Source: Chlorobiota bacterium
GTDB lineage: Bacteria > Bacteroidota > Bacteroidia > Bacteroidales > VadinHA17
Direction of reading: 5' to 3'
NCBI GenBank assembly: GCA_013152085.1
Contig: JAADHC010000028.1
Span: forward strand, 1 to 44,860
DNA: 44,860 nucleotides
The notes below the pieces were generated by a model. It had not been told where the DNA came from. It did no database searches and was given only the letters and a program-made list of their open reading frames with translations. Positions 19,864 through 28,570 of the stretch are shown here, piece by piece (within the stretch, counting starts at the first letter, position 1; each line of letters starts with the position of its first letter). Position numbers and translations under genes: made by a program.

Positions 19864-21183
19864 ATGATGAACTTTAACGAACGATTACAAAAAGTTGCCA
19901 TCCTCGGTGCTGCAGGGAAAATGGGAAGTGGGATACTTCTTCTTATTACCCGGCTGATGACATCTGTGAAACTCGAAAAACCCGGTTATCACCCCACTGT
20001 ATTTGCCATTGATGTTTCTGAAGAACGTCTGCAGGCAGTAATGGAATATATTAAAAAACAATCACTGAAATATGCGCAGAAAAATGCCGAAATGGTTTCT
20101 GCCTGGTTCCCGGGAAATGATACGGAGGAAACTTCCGCGAAATATGCACGGGAGGTACTTGATTGTATTCAGCCGGTTACGGATACGGATGCAGCAAATG
20201 ATGCACATGTGGTATTTGAGGCGGTTAATGAGAACAAAGATCTGAAGACAGGGATCTTTCGCCGGATAGAGCAGCACAACCCCCATCATCCTTTCTATCT
20301 GACCAATACTTCTTCTGTTCCGATCCACCTGCTGGATGAGGGCGCCGGCCTGGATGGCAGAATTATCGGATTTCATTTTTACAACCCTCCGGCTGTGCAG
20401 AAACTGGTCGAAATGATCGCCACACAAAAAACGTTACCCGGTCTCCGCGATTTTGCCCTGGAGCTGGCAAAACGTTTACGTAAGGTGGTGGTTCCATCCA
20501 ATGATGTGGCCGGATTTATCGGAAACGGCCATTTTATGCGGGATGTATTATATGGCTTTTCGGTAGTGCGGAGTCTGAAGGCACAACTCGGATTCCCGGG
20601 AGCTGTTCTGTTGGTAGATATCATCACCCGTGAGTACCTGATCCGGCCGATGGGTATCTTTCAGTTGAGTGATTATGTCGGACTGGATGTGGTGCAGTTT
20701 ATTCTAAGTGTAATGGATCCTCATATGCCCGACGAAGAATTACATGCGGATGAGCTGGATGATTACCTGGCTGACGGTATAAAAGGGGGTCAGCATCCGG
20801 ATGGCAGCCAGAAAGACGGCATCTTTTCCTATGGCGAAGGGAAGATCGCCGGTGTGTATGATCCTGGCAAAAAGGAATATATACCTTTAAAAGATATTGA
20901 ACCTGCCGTCAGAAAATTTCTGGGTAATCCTCCGGAAGGATGGCGTCCGTGGAAAGAGGTTATCAGGGACCCCGAAAAGGGTGCTTTCCTGGAGCAGTAC
21001 TTTGCAGAAATGAAACGTATGGAGGACCAGGGGGCGAAAATAGCGCTGGCCTATGGGATGAAATCTGCGGAAATTGCCCGGAAACTGGTCACGGATGGTG
21101 TAGCGCAAAATGAAGAGGATGTAAACACGGTAATGCTTACGGGTTTTTATCATGCCTACGGTCCTGTTAATCAATATTTATAA
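19864..21183 (+). CDS. 3-hydroxyacyl-CoA dehydrogenase
   Basis: It oxidises 3-hydroxyacyl-CoA (probably 3-hydroxybutyryl-CoA) with NAD+. An N-terminal Rossmann motif GAAGKMGSG (15-23) is followed by FEAVNEN. The catalytic-domain signature is NTSSVPIHLL and then GFHFYNPPAVQKLVEMI, carrying the active-site histidine. The protein is long for the family (439 aa against about 290), with an extended C-terminal half that still contains the dehydrogenase dimer segment (VGLDVVQF). The start follows the previous stop with no gap (TGAATGATG), which implies translational coupling. A start at the second ATG is equally possible. Confidence 0.88.
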   Translation: MMNFNERLQKVAILGAAGKMGSGILLLITRLMTSVKLEKPGYHPTVFAIDVSEERLQAVMEYIKKQSLKYAQKNAEMVSAWFPGNDTEETSAKYAREVLDCIQPVTDTDAANDAHVVFEAVNENKDLKTGIFRRIEQHNPHHPFYLTNTSSVPIHLLDEGAGLDGRIIGFHFYNPPAVQKLVEMIATQKTLPGLRDFALELAKRLRKVVVPSNDVAGFIGNGHFMRDVLYGFSVVRSLKAQLGFPGAVLLVDIITREYLIRPMGIFQLSDYVGLDVVQFILSVMDPHMPDEELHADELDDYLADGIKGGQHPDGSQKDGIFSYGEGKIAGVYDPGKKEYIPLKDIEPAVRKFLGNPPEGWRPWKEVIRDPEKGAFLEQYFAEMKRMEDQGAKIALAYGMKSAEIARKLVTDGVAQNEEDVNTVMLTGFYHAYGPVNQYL

Positions 21184-21200
21184 ACCTAAAACACATAACT

Positions 21201-22343
21201 ATGGATTTTTCACTTACCGAAGAACAAATTATGATACAACAGGCTGCGCGCGATTATGCACAGCGCGAGCTGATACGGGATGTCCTGGAGCGGGACGAGA
21301 AAGCTATTTACCCTGCAGAGCACATAAAAAACCTGGCTGAACTGGGATTTATGGGCATGATGGTTGATCCGAAATATGATGGCGGCGGGATGGATACGGT
21401 TTCCTATGTGCTGGCAATGGAAGAGATTTCCAAGGTGGATTCGGCAGTAGGAGTGATTATGTCGGTAAACAATTCTCTTGTTTGCTGGGGGCTGGAAGAA
21501 TACGGTACGGAGGAACAGAAAGAAAAGTATCTGAAACCCCTTGCGCGGGGAGAGAAGACCGGTGCATTTCTTTTATCCGAGCCGGAAGCCGGATCGGATG
21601 CTACCATGCAACGAACTACGGCAGAAGACAAAGGTGATTATTACCTGCTTAACGGGACAAAAAACTGGATTACCAATGGTGGTACGGCCTCAACTTACCT
21701 GGTTATGGCACAAACGCATCGGGAAAAACGTCATCATGGTATCAATACGCTCATCGTTGAAAGGGATACTCCCGGCATAACCGTGGGAAAGCACGAAGAA
21801 AAAATGGGCATGCGCAGCAGTGATACCCATTCTGTTATGTTTACGGATGTTAAGGTTCCAAAGGAAAACAGGATCGGGGAAGACGGGTTTGGATTTAAAT
21901 TTGCCATGCGAACGCTTGATGGTGGCCGTATCGGTATTGCCGCACAGGCATTGGGCATTGCTGCCGGGGCACTTGAACGATCTGTAAAATATTCGAAAGA
22001 AAGGAAAGCTTTTGGTACCGAGATTGCCAATCACCAGGCTATTGCCTTTAAGCTGGCTGATATGGAAACACGTATTGATGCAGCCCGTTTGCTTACGCTT
22101 AAGTCTGCCTGGCTGAAAGACCGGGAACAGCCCTTTTCGGTAGCGAGCGCTATGGCAAAAATGTATGCTTCGGATACGGCTATGTGGGTAACGACAGAAG
22201 CTGTCCAGATATTCGGAGGTTATGGTTATGTTCGTGAGTATCATGTTGAACGCCTGATGCGGGAAGCCAAACTCACGCAGATCTATGAAGGAACCAACGA
22301 AATCCAGAAGATCGTAATCTCCCGGCATTTGTTGCGGGATTGA
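21201..22343 (+). CDS. Short-chain acyl-CoA dehydrogenase
   Basis: This FAD enzyme interconverts butyryl-CoA (or isobutyryl-CoA) and the 2-enoyl-CoA. It has the family N-terminus MDFSLTEEQ, the FAD/substrate segment LSEPEAGSDA, a WITNGG motif and the catalytic glutamate at about 363 in QIYEGTNEIQ, the position used by short-chain enzymes. QIFGGYGYVREYHVER is the conserved FAD-contact segment. Length 380 aa is standard. No electron-transfer flavoprotein genes are in the window, so its redox partner lies elsewhere. It is the third gene of the operon, 17 bp after the dehydrogenase gene. Confidence 0.93.
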   Translation: MDFSLTEEQIMIQQAARDYAQRELIRDVLERDEKAIYPAEHIKNLAELGFMGMMVDPKYDGGGMDTVSYVLAMEEISKVDSAVGVIMSVNNSLVCWGLEEYGTEEQKEKYLKPLARGEKTGAFLLSEPEAGSDATMQRTTAEDKGDYYLLNGTKNWITNGGTASTYLVMAQTHREKRHHGINTLIVERDTPGITVGKHEEKMGMRSSDTHSVMFTDVKVPKENRIGEDGFGFKFAMRTLDGGRIGIAAQALGIAAGALERSVKYSKERKAFGTEIANHQAIAFKLADMETRIDAARLLTLKSAWLKDREQPFSVASAMAKMYASDTAMWVTTEAVQIFGGYGYVREYHVERLMREAKLTQIYEGTNEIQKIVISRHLLRD

Positions 22344-22390
22344 TAATACTTGGAAGATATTAAAAGTAAAAGAAAAACCAGGAAAAGCAT

Positions 22391-25300
22391 ATGGAGGAAA
22401 AGATTTACCGTCCGGTGAATCATGTACGGATTGTTTCAGCGGCTTCGCTGTTTGACGGACATGATGTTGCCATTAATATCATGCGACGGATGTTGCAAAA
22501 CAATGGTGTTGAGGTTATCCATATCGGCCATAACCGCAGTGTTGAGGAGATAGTAAATACAGCCGTCCAGGAGGATGTGCAGGCTATTGCCGTTACCTCC
22601 TACCAGGGTGGTCACATGGAGTTTTTTACCTATATGGTGGATTTGCTGAAAAAGAAAAGTGCACCACATGTTAAGATTTTTGGTGGCGGCGGAGGTGTAA
22701 TTCTCCCCGATGAAATTCAAAAACTGGAGGCCTATGGTATAACCCGGATATATTCACCGGATGATGGCATGAAGATGGGATTACAGGGGATGATTAATGA
22801 TGTGGTGCGGCAATCGGATTTTCCATTGCCTGAACCGGAACATATGGATTTAAGTGAGGTGGGAAAGGGTGAGCATTCCCGGTTACCGCGGTATCTGACC
22901 CTCTTGGAAAATGAGCCGGCAAAAATTCGTACTTCTCTTGCCCGGCTGCAAAAAGAGTGCTCACGGAAAGCTCCGGTTATAGGTTTTACCGGAACCGGGG
23001 GTGCCGGAAAATCTTCATTACTGGATGAACTGATACGGCGGTTTTTACAGGATAATCCACGGGCTTCACTGGCCGTCATTTCCGTTGATCCGTCCAAACG
23101 GAAAACCGGCGGAGCTTTGCTGGGAGACCGTATCCGGATGAATGCTATTTATCATCCGCATGTTTTCATGCGTTCGCTGGCCACCCGGCAATCACACAAA
23201 ACCCTCTCACGGTCTATGTCCGATATCCTTTGCCTGGTACAAACGGCCGGTTTTGACCTTATATTCCTGGAGTCGTCCGGTATCGGGCAGTCAAATACGG
23301 AGATTGTTGATCACAGTGATTTGTCTGTGTATGTGATGACACCCGAATATGGAGCAGCATCACAACTTGAAAAGATCGATATGCTGGATTATGCGGACCT
23401 GGTAGTGATCAATAAGTTTGATAAGCAGGGAGGCCAGGATGCCTTGCGGGATGTGAAAAAACAGGTGCAAAGAAACCGGCATGCCTTTGACCGGGAACCT
23501 GTGGAGATGCCTGTTTTCGGTACCATCGCCTCAACGTTCAATGATGCGGGTGTTGAGCATTTTTATAAGGTACTTATGGAATTCATCATTGAAAAAACAG
23601 GTAAAAAATTCAAGATTGCAGGGAAGAAAGTTAGCGTGGCACGTACCGGAGAAGTCACTACGATCATTCCAAACAACCGTATACGTTACCTGTCCGAGAT
23701 ATCTGAAACGGTTAAAAAGTACAATACCGCCGCAGAAGAGCAGGCTAAGATTGCAGGCAGGTTACACAGTCTCCGGCAGACGCTCGGGATACTTGAAGAA
23801 AACGGAACGGACGAGGTCGGGATGAGTGAACTGAAAGAGCTTTACAAACAGACAGAAAAGAAATTATCCCCGGAAAACAGAAAAATTATAAGGACATGGG
23901 ATAAGAAGGCGGCCCGGTATCGTCACAAGACGTTTACCTATAAAGTCAGGGGAAAGGACATCAGGATTGAAACCCACACCAGGACCTTATCGCACCTGGA
24001 TATTCCGAAAGTGATTCTGCCTCGGTATCATTCCTGGGAAGACAGGATCCGCTGGACTTTAAAGGAAAATGTTCCCGGAGAATTTCCTTATGCTTCCGGT
24101 GTGTTTCCGTTTAAGCGTGAGCAGGAAGACCCGACACGTATGTTCGCAGGCGAAGGCGGCCCCGAACGAACCAACAAACGATTCCATTTTTTATCCATGG
24201 GATTACCCGCCAAACGGTTATCTACGGCTTTCGATTCGGTGACCCTTTACGGTGCGGATCCCGATCCGCGACCGGATATTTACGGTAAAATCGGGAATTC
24301 CGGAGTTTCCATATCCTGTCTTGATGATGCGAAAAAACTTTATTCGGGTTTCAACCTGATGGATGCGGCCACATCGGTTTCCATGACCATTAACGGTCCG
24401 GCACCCATAATGGTGGGGTATTTTATGAATGCGGCCGTTGACCAGCAGTGTGAGATTTATATCCGGAAGCACGGGCTTACCCGGGAAATTGAGAAAAAAA
24501 TCGGGGAAATCTTTAGCAAGGTTAATGTTCCGCGGCCGGAGTACCACGGTAAACTTCCCGACGGGAATGATGGCCTGGGTTTGATGCTTTTAGGGGTAAC
24601 CGGCGATCAGGTGCTTCCTGCCGGGATATACCGGAAGATTAAAGCAGAAACCCTGTCCAGAGTGCGTGGTACAGTCCAGGCAGATATCCTGAAGGAAGAC
24701 CAGGCCCAGAATACCTGTATTTTTTCGACGGATTTTGCCCTGAAGATGATGGGGGATATGCAGGAATATTTTATTGAGAACCGTATCAGGAATTTCTACT
24801 CGGTATCCGTATCGGGGTATCATATTGCCGAAGCGGGTGCAAACCCGGTTACCCAATTGGCCTTTACCCTGGCAAACGGGTTTACCTATCTGGAGTATTA
24901 CCGGTCACGCGGAATGGATATTGACGATTTTGCTCCTAATTTCTCTTTCTTTTTCTCCAGTGGTATGGATCCTGAATATACGGTTATTGGCAGGGTGGCC
25001 AGGATCATCTGGGCAAAAGCCATGAAATATTTATATGGTGCGGATGAACGGTCACAGAAGTTGAAGTACCACATACAGACCTCGGGAAGGTCTCTCCACG
25101 CCCAGGAGATAGAATTTAATGATATCCGTACAACCCTCCAGGCTTTGAACGCCATTTACGACAACTGTAATTCATTACATACCAATGCCTACGATGAGGC
25201 CATTACCACCCCGACCGAAGAGTCCGTCAGGCGGGCCATGGCCATCCAACTGATCATCAATCATGAACTGGGCATAGCCAAGAATCAAAATCCTTTCCAG

Positions 25301-25765
25301 GGGTCATTCATTATTGAGGAATTGACAGACCTGGTTGAAGAAGCCGTGCTGGCTGAGTTCGACAGGATTACTTCGAGGGGAGGTGTGCTGGGAGCCATGG
25401 AAACCATGTACCAGCGTTCGAAGATACAGGAAGAATCCATGTATTACGAAAAGCTGAAACACAGTGGGGAATTACCCATCATGGGGGTGAATACCTTTCT
25501 GCCGCCCGGCGGGATGCACACAACGGTACCTGAAGAAGTGATCCGTGCGCACAGGAAGGAAAAGGATTGGCAAATTGAAGCCGTCCGCAACCTGAAAAAG
25601 AGACACCCGGAGCATACCCTGAAAGTGCTGGAAGCTTTACGGACAACTGCCAGGCAAAATGGAAATGTTTTTGCATCATTGATGGAAGCAGCAAAATATG
25701 CAACATTGGGGCAATTGTCCGATGCTTTGTATGAATCTGGTGGACAATACCGCAGAAATATGTAA
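22391..25765 (+). CDS. icmF: Fused isobutyryl-CoA mutase (IcmF)
   Basis: IcmF interconverts isobutyryl-CoA and butyryl-CoA with coenzyme B12. Domain order is diagnostic. An N-terminal cobalamin-binding domain (about 10-140) has the DxH motif in FDGHDVAI (His24) and [10 protein letters not shown] MeaB-like GTPase chaperone domain follows, with P-loop GTGGAGKSS (201-209) and the NKFD base-recognition motif (about 337). The large substrate-binding TIM-barrel fills the C-terminal half, with [21 protein letters not shown] and [13 protein letters not shown]. Length (1124 aa) is as expected for the fusion. The phenylalanine in AFDSVTLYG is where methylmalonyl-CoA mutases carry tyrosine, supporting a non-methylmalonyl substrate. 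Pivalyl/isovaleryl-CoA is a possible second substrate pair. Confidence 0.95.
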   Translation: MEEKIYRPVNHVRIVSAASLFDGHDVAINIMRRMLQNNGVEVIHIGHNRSVEEIVNTAVQEDVQAIAVTSYQGGHMEFFTYMVDLLKKKSAPHVKIFGGGGGVILPDEIQKLEAYGITRIYSPDDGMKMGLQGMINDVVRQSDFPLPEPEHMDLSEVGKGEHSRLPRYLTLLENEPAKIRTSLARLQKECSRKAPVIGFTGTGGAGKSSLLDELIRRFLQDNPRASLAVISVDPSKRKTGGALLGDRIRMNAIYHPHVFMRSLATRQSHKTLSRSMSDILCLVQTAGFDLIFLESSGIGQSNTEIVDHSDLSVYVMTPEYGAASQLEKIDMLDYADLVVINKFDKQGGQDALRDVKKQVQRNRHAFDREPVEMPVFGTIASTFNDAGVEHFYKVLMEFIIEKTGKKFKIAGKKVSVARTGEVTTIIPNNRIRYLSEISETVKKYNTAAEEQAKIAGRLHSLRQTLGILEENGTDEVGMSELKELYKQTEKKLSPENRKIIRTWDKKAARYRHKTFTYKVRGKDIRIETHTRTLSHLDIPKVILPRYHSWEDRIRWTLKENVPGEFPYASGVFPFKREQEDPTRMFAGEGGPERTNKRFHFLSMGLPAKRLSTAFDSVTLYGADPDPRPDIYGKIGNSGVSISCLDDAKKLYSGFNLMDAATSVSMTINGPAPIMVGYFMNAAVDQQCEIYIRKHGLTREIEKKIGEIFSKVNVPRPEYHGKLPDGNDGLGLMLLGVTGDQVLPAGIYRKIKAETLSRVRGTVQADILKEDQAQNTCIFSTDFALKMMGDMQEYFIENRIRNFYSVSVSGYHIAEAGANPVTQLAFTLANGFTYLEYYRSRGMDIDDFAPNFSFFFSSGMDPEYTVIGRVARIIWAKAMKYLYGADERSQKLKYHIQTSGRSLHAQEIEFNDIRTTLQALNAIYDNCNSLHTNAYDEAITTPTEESVRRAMAIQLIINHELGIAKNQNPFQGSFIIEELTDLVEEAVLAEFDRITSRGGVLGAMETMYQRSKIQEESMYYEKLKHSGELPIMGVNTFLPPGGMHTTVPEEVIRAHRKEKDWQIEAVRNLKKRHPEHTLKVLEALRTTARQNGNVFASLMEAAKYATLGQLSDALYESGGQYRRNM

Positions 25766-25813
25766 TTTTGATCCTGTGAACAGATTAATTTAAGTATTTA
25801 AACCGGTATTGAT

Positions 25814-26914
25814 ATGGAAAACGTAGGCGCCGATTTGTCAAAGTCATTGATTCTCGCCATAAATCCAAGGATGATTTATACGAAGCTGGCGGTTTATCGT
25901 CTCGAAAAGATCATTTTCCTTAAAATGATCAGGCATACGGAGGATGAGCTGAAAAGTTTTGAGAATATTCCTGACCAGGAAAAATACAGAACCGAGGCGA
26001 TTTTAAAAGTGTTGAAGGAAAATGAGATTGCGTTGGAAGATATTATCATGGTAATGGGCCGTGGGGGACTGGTCAGGCCTGTGATCTCAGGTATTTTTCC
26101 GGTTAATGAAGCTTTGAAAAAGGATCTCCGTAATAGTGAACTGGGAGATGACGTAGTGAATCTGGGTGGTCTGATTGCCAGCCGGATTGCAGATCAGCTT
26201 CCGAGAGCCAGGGCGTACATTGCCGATCCGGTAGTCGTTGATGAGTTTGATGATATTGCCAGGATATCCGGACATCCTTTATTTGCACGTAAATCGGTAT
26301 TTCATGCGCTGAATCAAAAATATGTTGCACGGCTTCACGCCCGGTCGCTGGGTAAGAAATATGAAGATCTGAATTTAATCGTTGTGAACCTGGGAGGCGG
26401 GATAACGGTCGGTGCACATTCTCATGGAAAAGTAGTTGATGCAACCTACGGATATGATGGTGACGGGCCGTTTTCACCTATTAGTAGCGGCCAGTTGCCT
26501 ATAGGCGATGTGATCAGGGCGTGCTTCAGCGGGAAATATTCGGAGGACGAAATGCTGCGTATGATTCGCGGTGACGGAGGACTTTATGCCTATCTGGGGA
26601 CACACAGTGGTTATGAAGTTCAGAAACGTATTGATGACGGGGATGAAAAAGCCAGGTTTATTTTCGAAGCCATGGCTTACCAGATAGCTAAGGAAGTGGG
26701 GGCGATGTGCATGGTTTTTAAAGAACCTGTGGATGCTATTCTGGTTACCGGTCCGATGGCTAACAGCAAAACATTAATGGGTTTTCTGATGGAGCGGCTT
26801 CCCAAAATTGCGCAGGTTCATATCTATCCGGGTGATGACGAACTGGATGGCCTGGCATATTACGGTTACATGTTTCTTAAAGGAGAAATTGACCTGAAGG
26901 ATTATCCTTCCTGA
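25814..26914 (+). CDS. Butyrate-kinase-family protein with altered active-site motifs
   Basis: By overall sequence this is a butyrate kinase homologue (366 aa, ASKHA fold). It keeps GRGGLVRPV (82-90), the segment RKSVFHALNQKYVAR (159-173), GGGITVGAH and the FSGKYSEDE region. Four diagnostic motifs differ from those I know for the family. The phosphate-1 motif NPGSTSTK reads NPRMIYTK (17-24). The histidine of VVHMGGG or VAHLGGG is Asn192. FSPERSG reads FSPISSG (220-226). The adenosine motif LTGGxA reads VTGPMA (311-316). No frameshift is visible and the frame is intact, so this looks like a maintained but possibly non-catalytic relative. It is the last gene of the icmF operon and overlaps the end of a convergent thioesterase gene by 13 bp. 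Confidence 0.85.
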   Translation: MENVGADLSKSLILAINPRMIYTKLAVYRLEKIIFLKMIRHTEDELKSFENIPDQEKYRTEAILKVLKENEIALEDIIMVMGRGGLVRPVISGIFPVNEALKKDLRNSELGDDVVNLGGLIASRIADQLPRARAYIADPVVVDEFDDIARISGHPLFARKSVFHALNQKYVARLHARSLGKKYEDLNLIVVNLGGGITVGAHSHGKVVDATYGYDGDGPFSPISSGQLPIGDVIRACFSGKYSEDEMLRMIRGDGGLYAYLGTHSGYEVQKRIDDGDEKARFIFEAMAYQIAKEVGAMCMVFKEPVDAILVTGPMANSKTLMGFLMERLPKIAQVHIYPGDDELDGLAYYGYMFLKGEIDLKDYPS

Positions 26915-27393
26915 TCGGCGGGTTTTCCCAGTGGCATCCCTTCGGGCATTTGTACGGTAACCACTTCGCCGGTGGCACAGAGATCATCTTCTGCATAAAG
27001 CCTGACTTCTACTACGACTTTTCTTCCTTTCACTTCTTTGACGGTTGCCCTGAGCATAAGTTCTGTATCTATAGGCGTGGGCTTAAGGTAATTGACATGA
27101 AGTGATGCTGTGAGAAACCGAAGGGGCGGTTCGGATCCCAATTCCCTGTTTTCGGCACGGTATTTTGCAGCAGATGCTGTTCCTGTGCTGTGACAGTCAA
27201 TCAGTGATGCGATCAATCCGCCATATACGTATCCCGGAACCGCAATATGGTACGGTTCCGGTTTAAAACGGGCAACGGTTTCCGTTCCTTCCCGGTAACT
27301 TTTAAGGTGGTAACCATGGGGATTGAGTTTGCCGCATCCATAACAATGAGCCAGATCATCGGGATAGTAGTCCTGAAATGCTTTGGTTTCCAT
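26902..27393 (-). CDS. Hotdog-fold thioesterase (PaaI/4HBT type)
   Basis: The 163-aa protein has the hotdog thioesterase pattern. CYGCGKLNPHG near the N-terminus (residues 17-27) is a common lead-in of this subgroup. YGGLIASLIDCHSTGTA follows, where the central helix places a catalytic Asp and His. A strand with LHVNYLKPTPID and a closing GEVVTVQMPEGMP complete the fold. It probably hydrolyses a small acyl-CoA. The gene is convergent with and overlaps the last gene of the acyl-CoA operon, so it is a functional neighbour but not co-transcribed with it. The substrate is not readable. Confidence 0.85.
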   Translation of the reverse strand: METKAFQDYYPDDLAHCYGCGKLNPHGYHLKSYREGTETVARFKPEPYHIAVPGYVYGGLIASLIDCHSTGTASAAKYRAENRELGSEPPLRFLTASLHVNYLKPTPIDTELMLRATVKEVKGRKVVVEVRLYAEDDLCATGEVVTVQMPEGMPLGKPADQEG

Positions 27394-27398
27394 TTTGG

Positions 27399-28061
27399 TT
27401 ATTGTTTAAGCTTATAAGGTATTCGATAGGCAATGATATACTGGAATCCCATGGAAACACTTTTCAGGGTGTTTCCATATCCGGGGATGAAATAGGGATT
27501 GAGCTGATGATCAGAGGTCTGGAGGAACATTCTGGTGCGGAAACCCCAGCCGATAAAGAAATTACGGAACAGTTCGGCGCGAATTCCTGCGGTAAATTCA
27601 AACCAGAAAGCATATATGTCTTCCGGTTCTGTCGCAGTGATCATATCATCCCAATAGTTTCCGGGAATAAGGATGTTGTTTGCCTGTTGGGTAAATCTTC
27701 CTCCGGAGATCCGAAAGCCTCCGTAGATCATTTCATTTTCGTTATAAGCTCTTTTCAGAAAATTTTTATCAAAACCGATACGGCCATATACACCCTGAGA
27801 GGCAAGATTATAATTATATTTCTCGAAGGTTAATGAAGCCTGTCCGCCTTCTGCGACAACAAACAATCCATCCTTCACTTCGGCATCCACTATAAGTTCA
27901 TAAGCCGGTTGTTTTGGTTTGGTAAGCCAGCCCAGGCCCCGGGCCAGGTCAACACTGAACCTGATTCCCCCATATCTGGTTGTGTCGGGCTGGGAGTATC
28001 CGGACAGACCGGTAAACAGCATTAGCAGGCTAAAAAATATACAGGCGGATATTTTCTTCAT
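27399..28061 (-). CDS. DUF6048-family exported protein
   Basis: The start is set at 28061, where a signal peptide begins (MKKISACIFFSLLMLFTGLS, cleavage near SGYSQ); the open frame runs further upstream to 28103. The mature part (about 200 aa) has alternating aromatic strands such as VYGRIGFDKNF, FWFEFTAGIRAEL and VSMGFQYIIAYRIPY, and reads like a small outer-membrane barrel. It overlaps the end of the upstream lipoprotein gene by 32 bp. The pair matches my memory of the DUF6452/DUF6048 couple of Bacteroidota, whose function is unknown. The thioesterase gene starts 5 bp downstream. Confidence 0.75.
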   Translation of the reverse strand: MKKISACIFFSLLMLFTGLSGYSQPDTTRYGGIRFSVDLARGLGWLTKPKQPAYELIVDAEVKDGLFVVAEGGQASLTFEKYNYNLASQGVYGRIGFDKNFLKRAYNENEMIYGGFRISGGRFTQQANNILIPGNYWDDMITATEPEDIYAFWFEFTAGIRAELFRNFFIGWGFRTRMFLQTSDHQLNPYFIPGYGNTLKSVSMGFQYIIAYRIPYKLKQ

Positions 28062-28500
28062 CGTTGTTGGATACCAAAGGTTGTGTGACAGCACTGCTGT
28101 CAATCAAATGGTTTGTGGTAGTAAATTCCATGTCAGTGTAAAATTCAATAAAGCCGCATTCAAAAGACAGAAATTGTAAATCAGGGGTATAGGAAAAGGA
28201 TAAAGTATCTGATTGTCCGCCGTAATTCAGGACAAAAAGGCAGGATGTTTGTCCCGGGGCGGGAGGTAAACCGATTTTATCCAAGCTGCTGATACCGCTG
28301 GTGAGCACACTGTCTTCTCTTCCGATACCGTAAATCACCGGCCGGGTAAGTAACGTGTCGGTTTCAATCCCGTTTTTCAGGGTATAAAATCCGATATTAA
28401 TATAAACATCCGTACGATCCGTACACCGGGGAGACGGCTGGCAGGATATCATGCCAAGAAGGAGAAAGGAAAATGGAAGTATAAAAATCGTTCGGTTCAT
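28030..28500 (-). CDS. DUF6452-family lipoprotein
   Basis: The ATG at 28500 gives a lipoprotein signal (MNRTIFILPFSFLLLGMISC) with the lipidated cysteine at residue 20. An upstream in-frame start at 28521 would add seven residues before it. The mature protein is about 136 aa, rich in beta strands, and contains SFECGFIEFYTDMEFT near the end, typical of DUF6452. The function is unknown. It is translated just ahead of the DUF6048 gene with a 32-bp overlap, which suggests coupled expression of an envelope pair. Confidence 0.75.
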   Translation of the reverse strand: MNRTIFILPFSFLLLGMISCQPSPRCTDRTDVYINIGFYTLKNGIETDTLLTRPVIYGIGREDSVLTSGISSLDKIGLPPAPGQTSCLFVLNYGGQSDTLSFSYTPDLQFLSFECGFIEFYTDMEFTTTNHLIDSSAVTQPLVSNNDEENIRLYIF

Positions 28501-28518
28501 CAACAGATAAAATAAAAG

Positions 28519-28526
28519 CAAAAGTA
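28519..28526 (-). promoter_or_regulatory. Candidate -7 element for the DUF6452-DUF6048 operon
   Basis: The minus strand reads TACTTTTG (TAnnTTTG) about 19 bases upstream of the lipoprotein ATG and just after the terminator of the C69 gene. Confidence 0.45.
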
Positions 28527-28531
28527 ATCAT

Positions 28532-28554
28532 AAAAAACAGTGTCATGAGGACAC
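28532..28554 (-). terminator. Terminator of the C69 dipeptidase gene
   Basis: On the minus strand GTGTC and GACAC form a 5-bp stem around a 5-base loop (arms 28540-28544 and 28550-28554). TGTTTTTT follows. It is short but ideally placed, 17 bp after the stop. Confidence 0.6.
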
Positions 28555-28570
28555 CGTTTCATTCATATGA

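Noticed and set aside
25814-25890. Frameshift as the cause of the odd NPRMIYTK motif
   Set aside because: Reading the other two frames locally does not restore NPGSTSTK, and the residues on both sides stay in family register, so these are substitutions.
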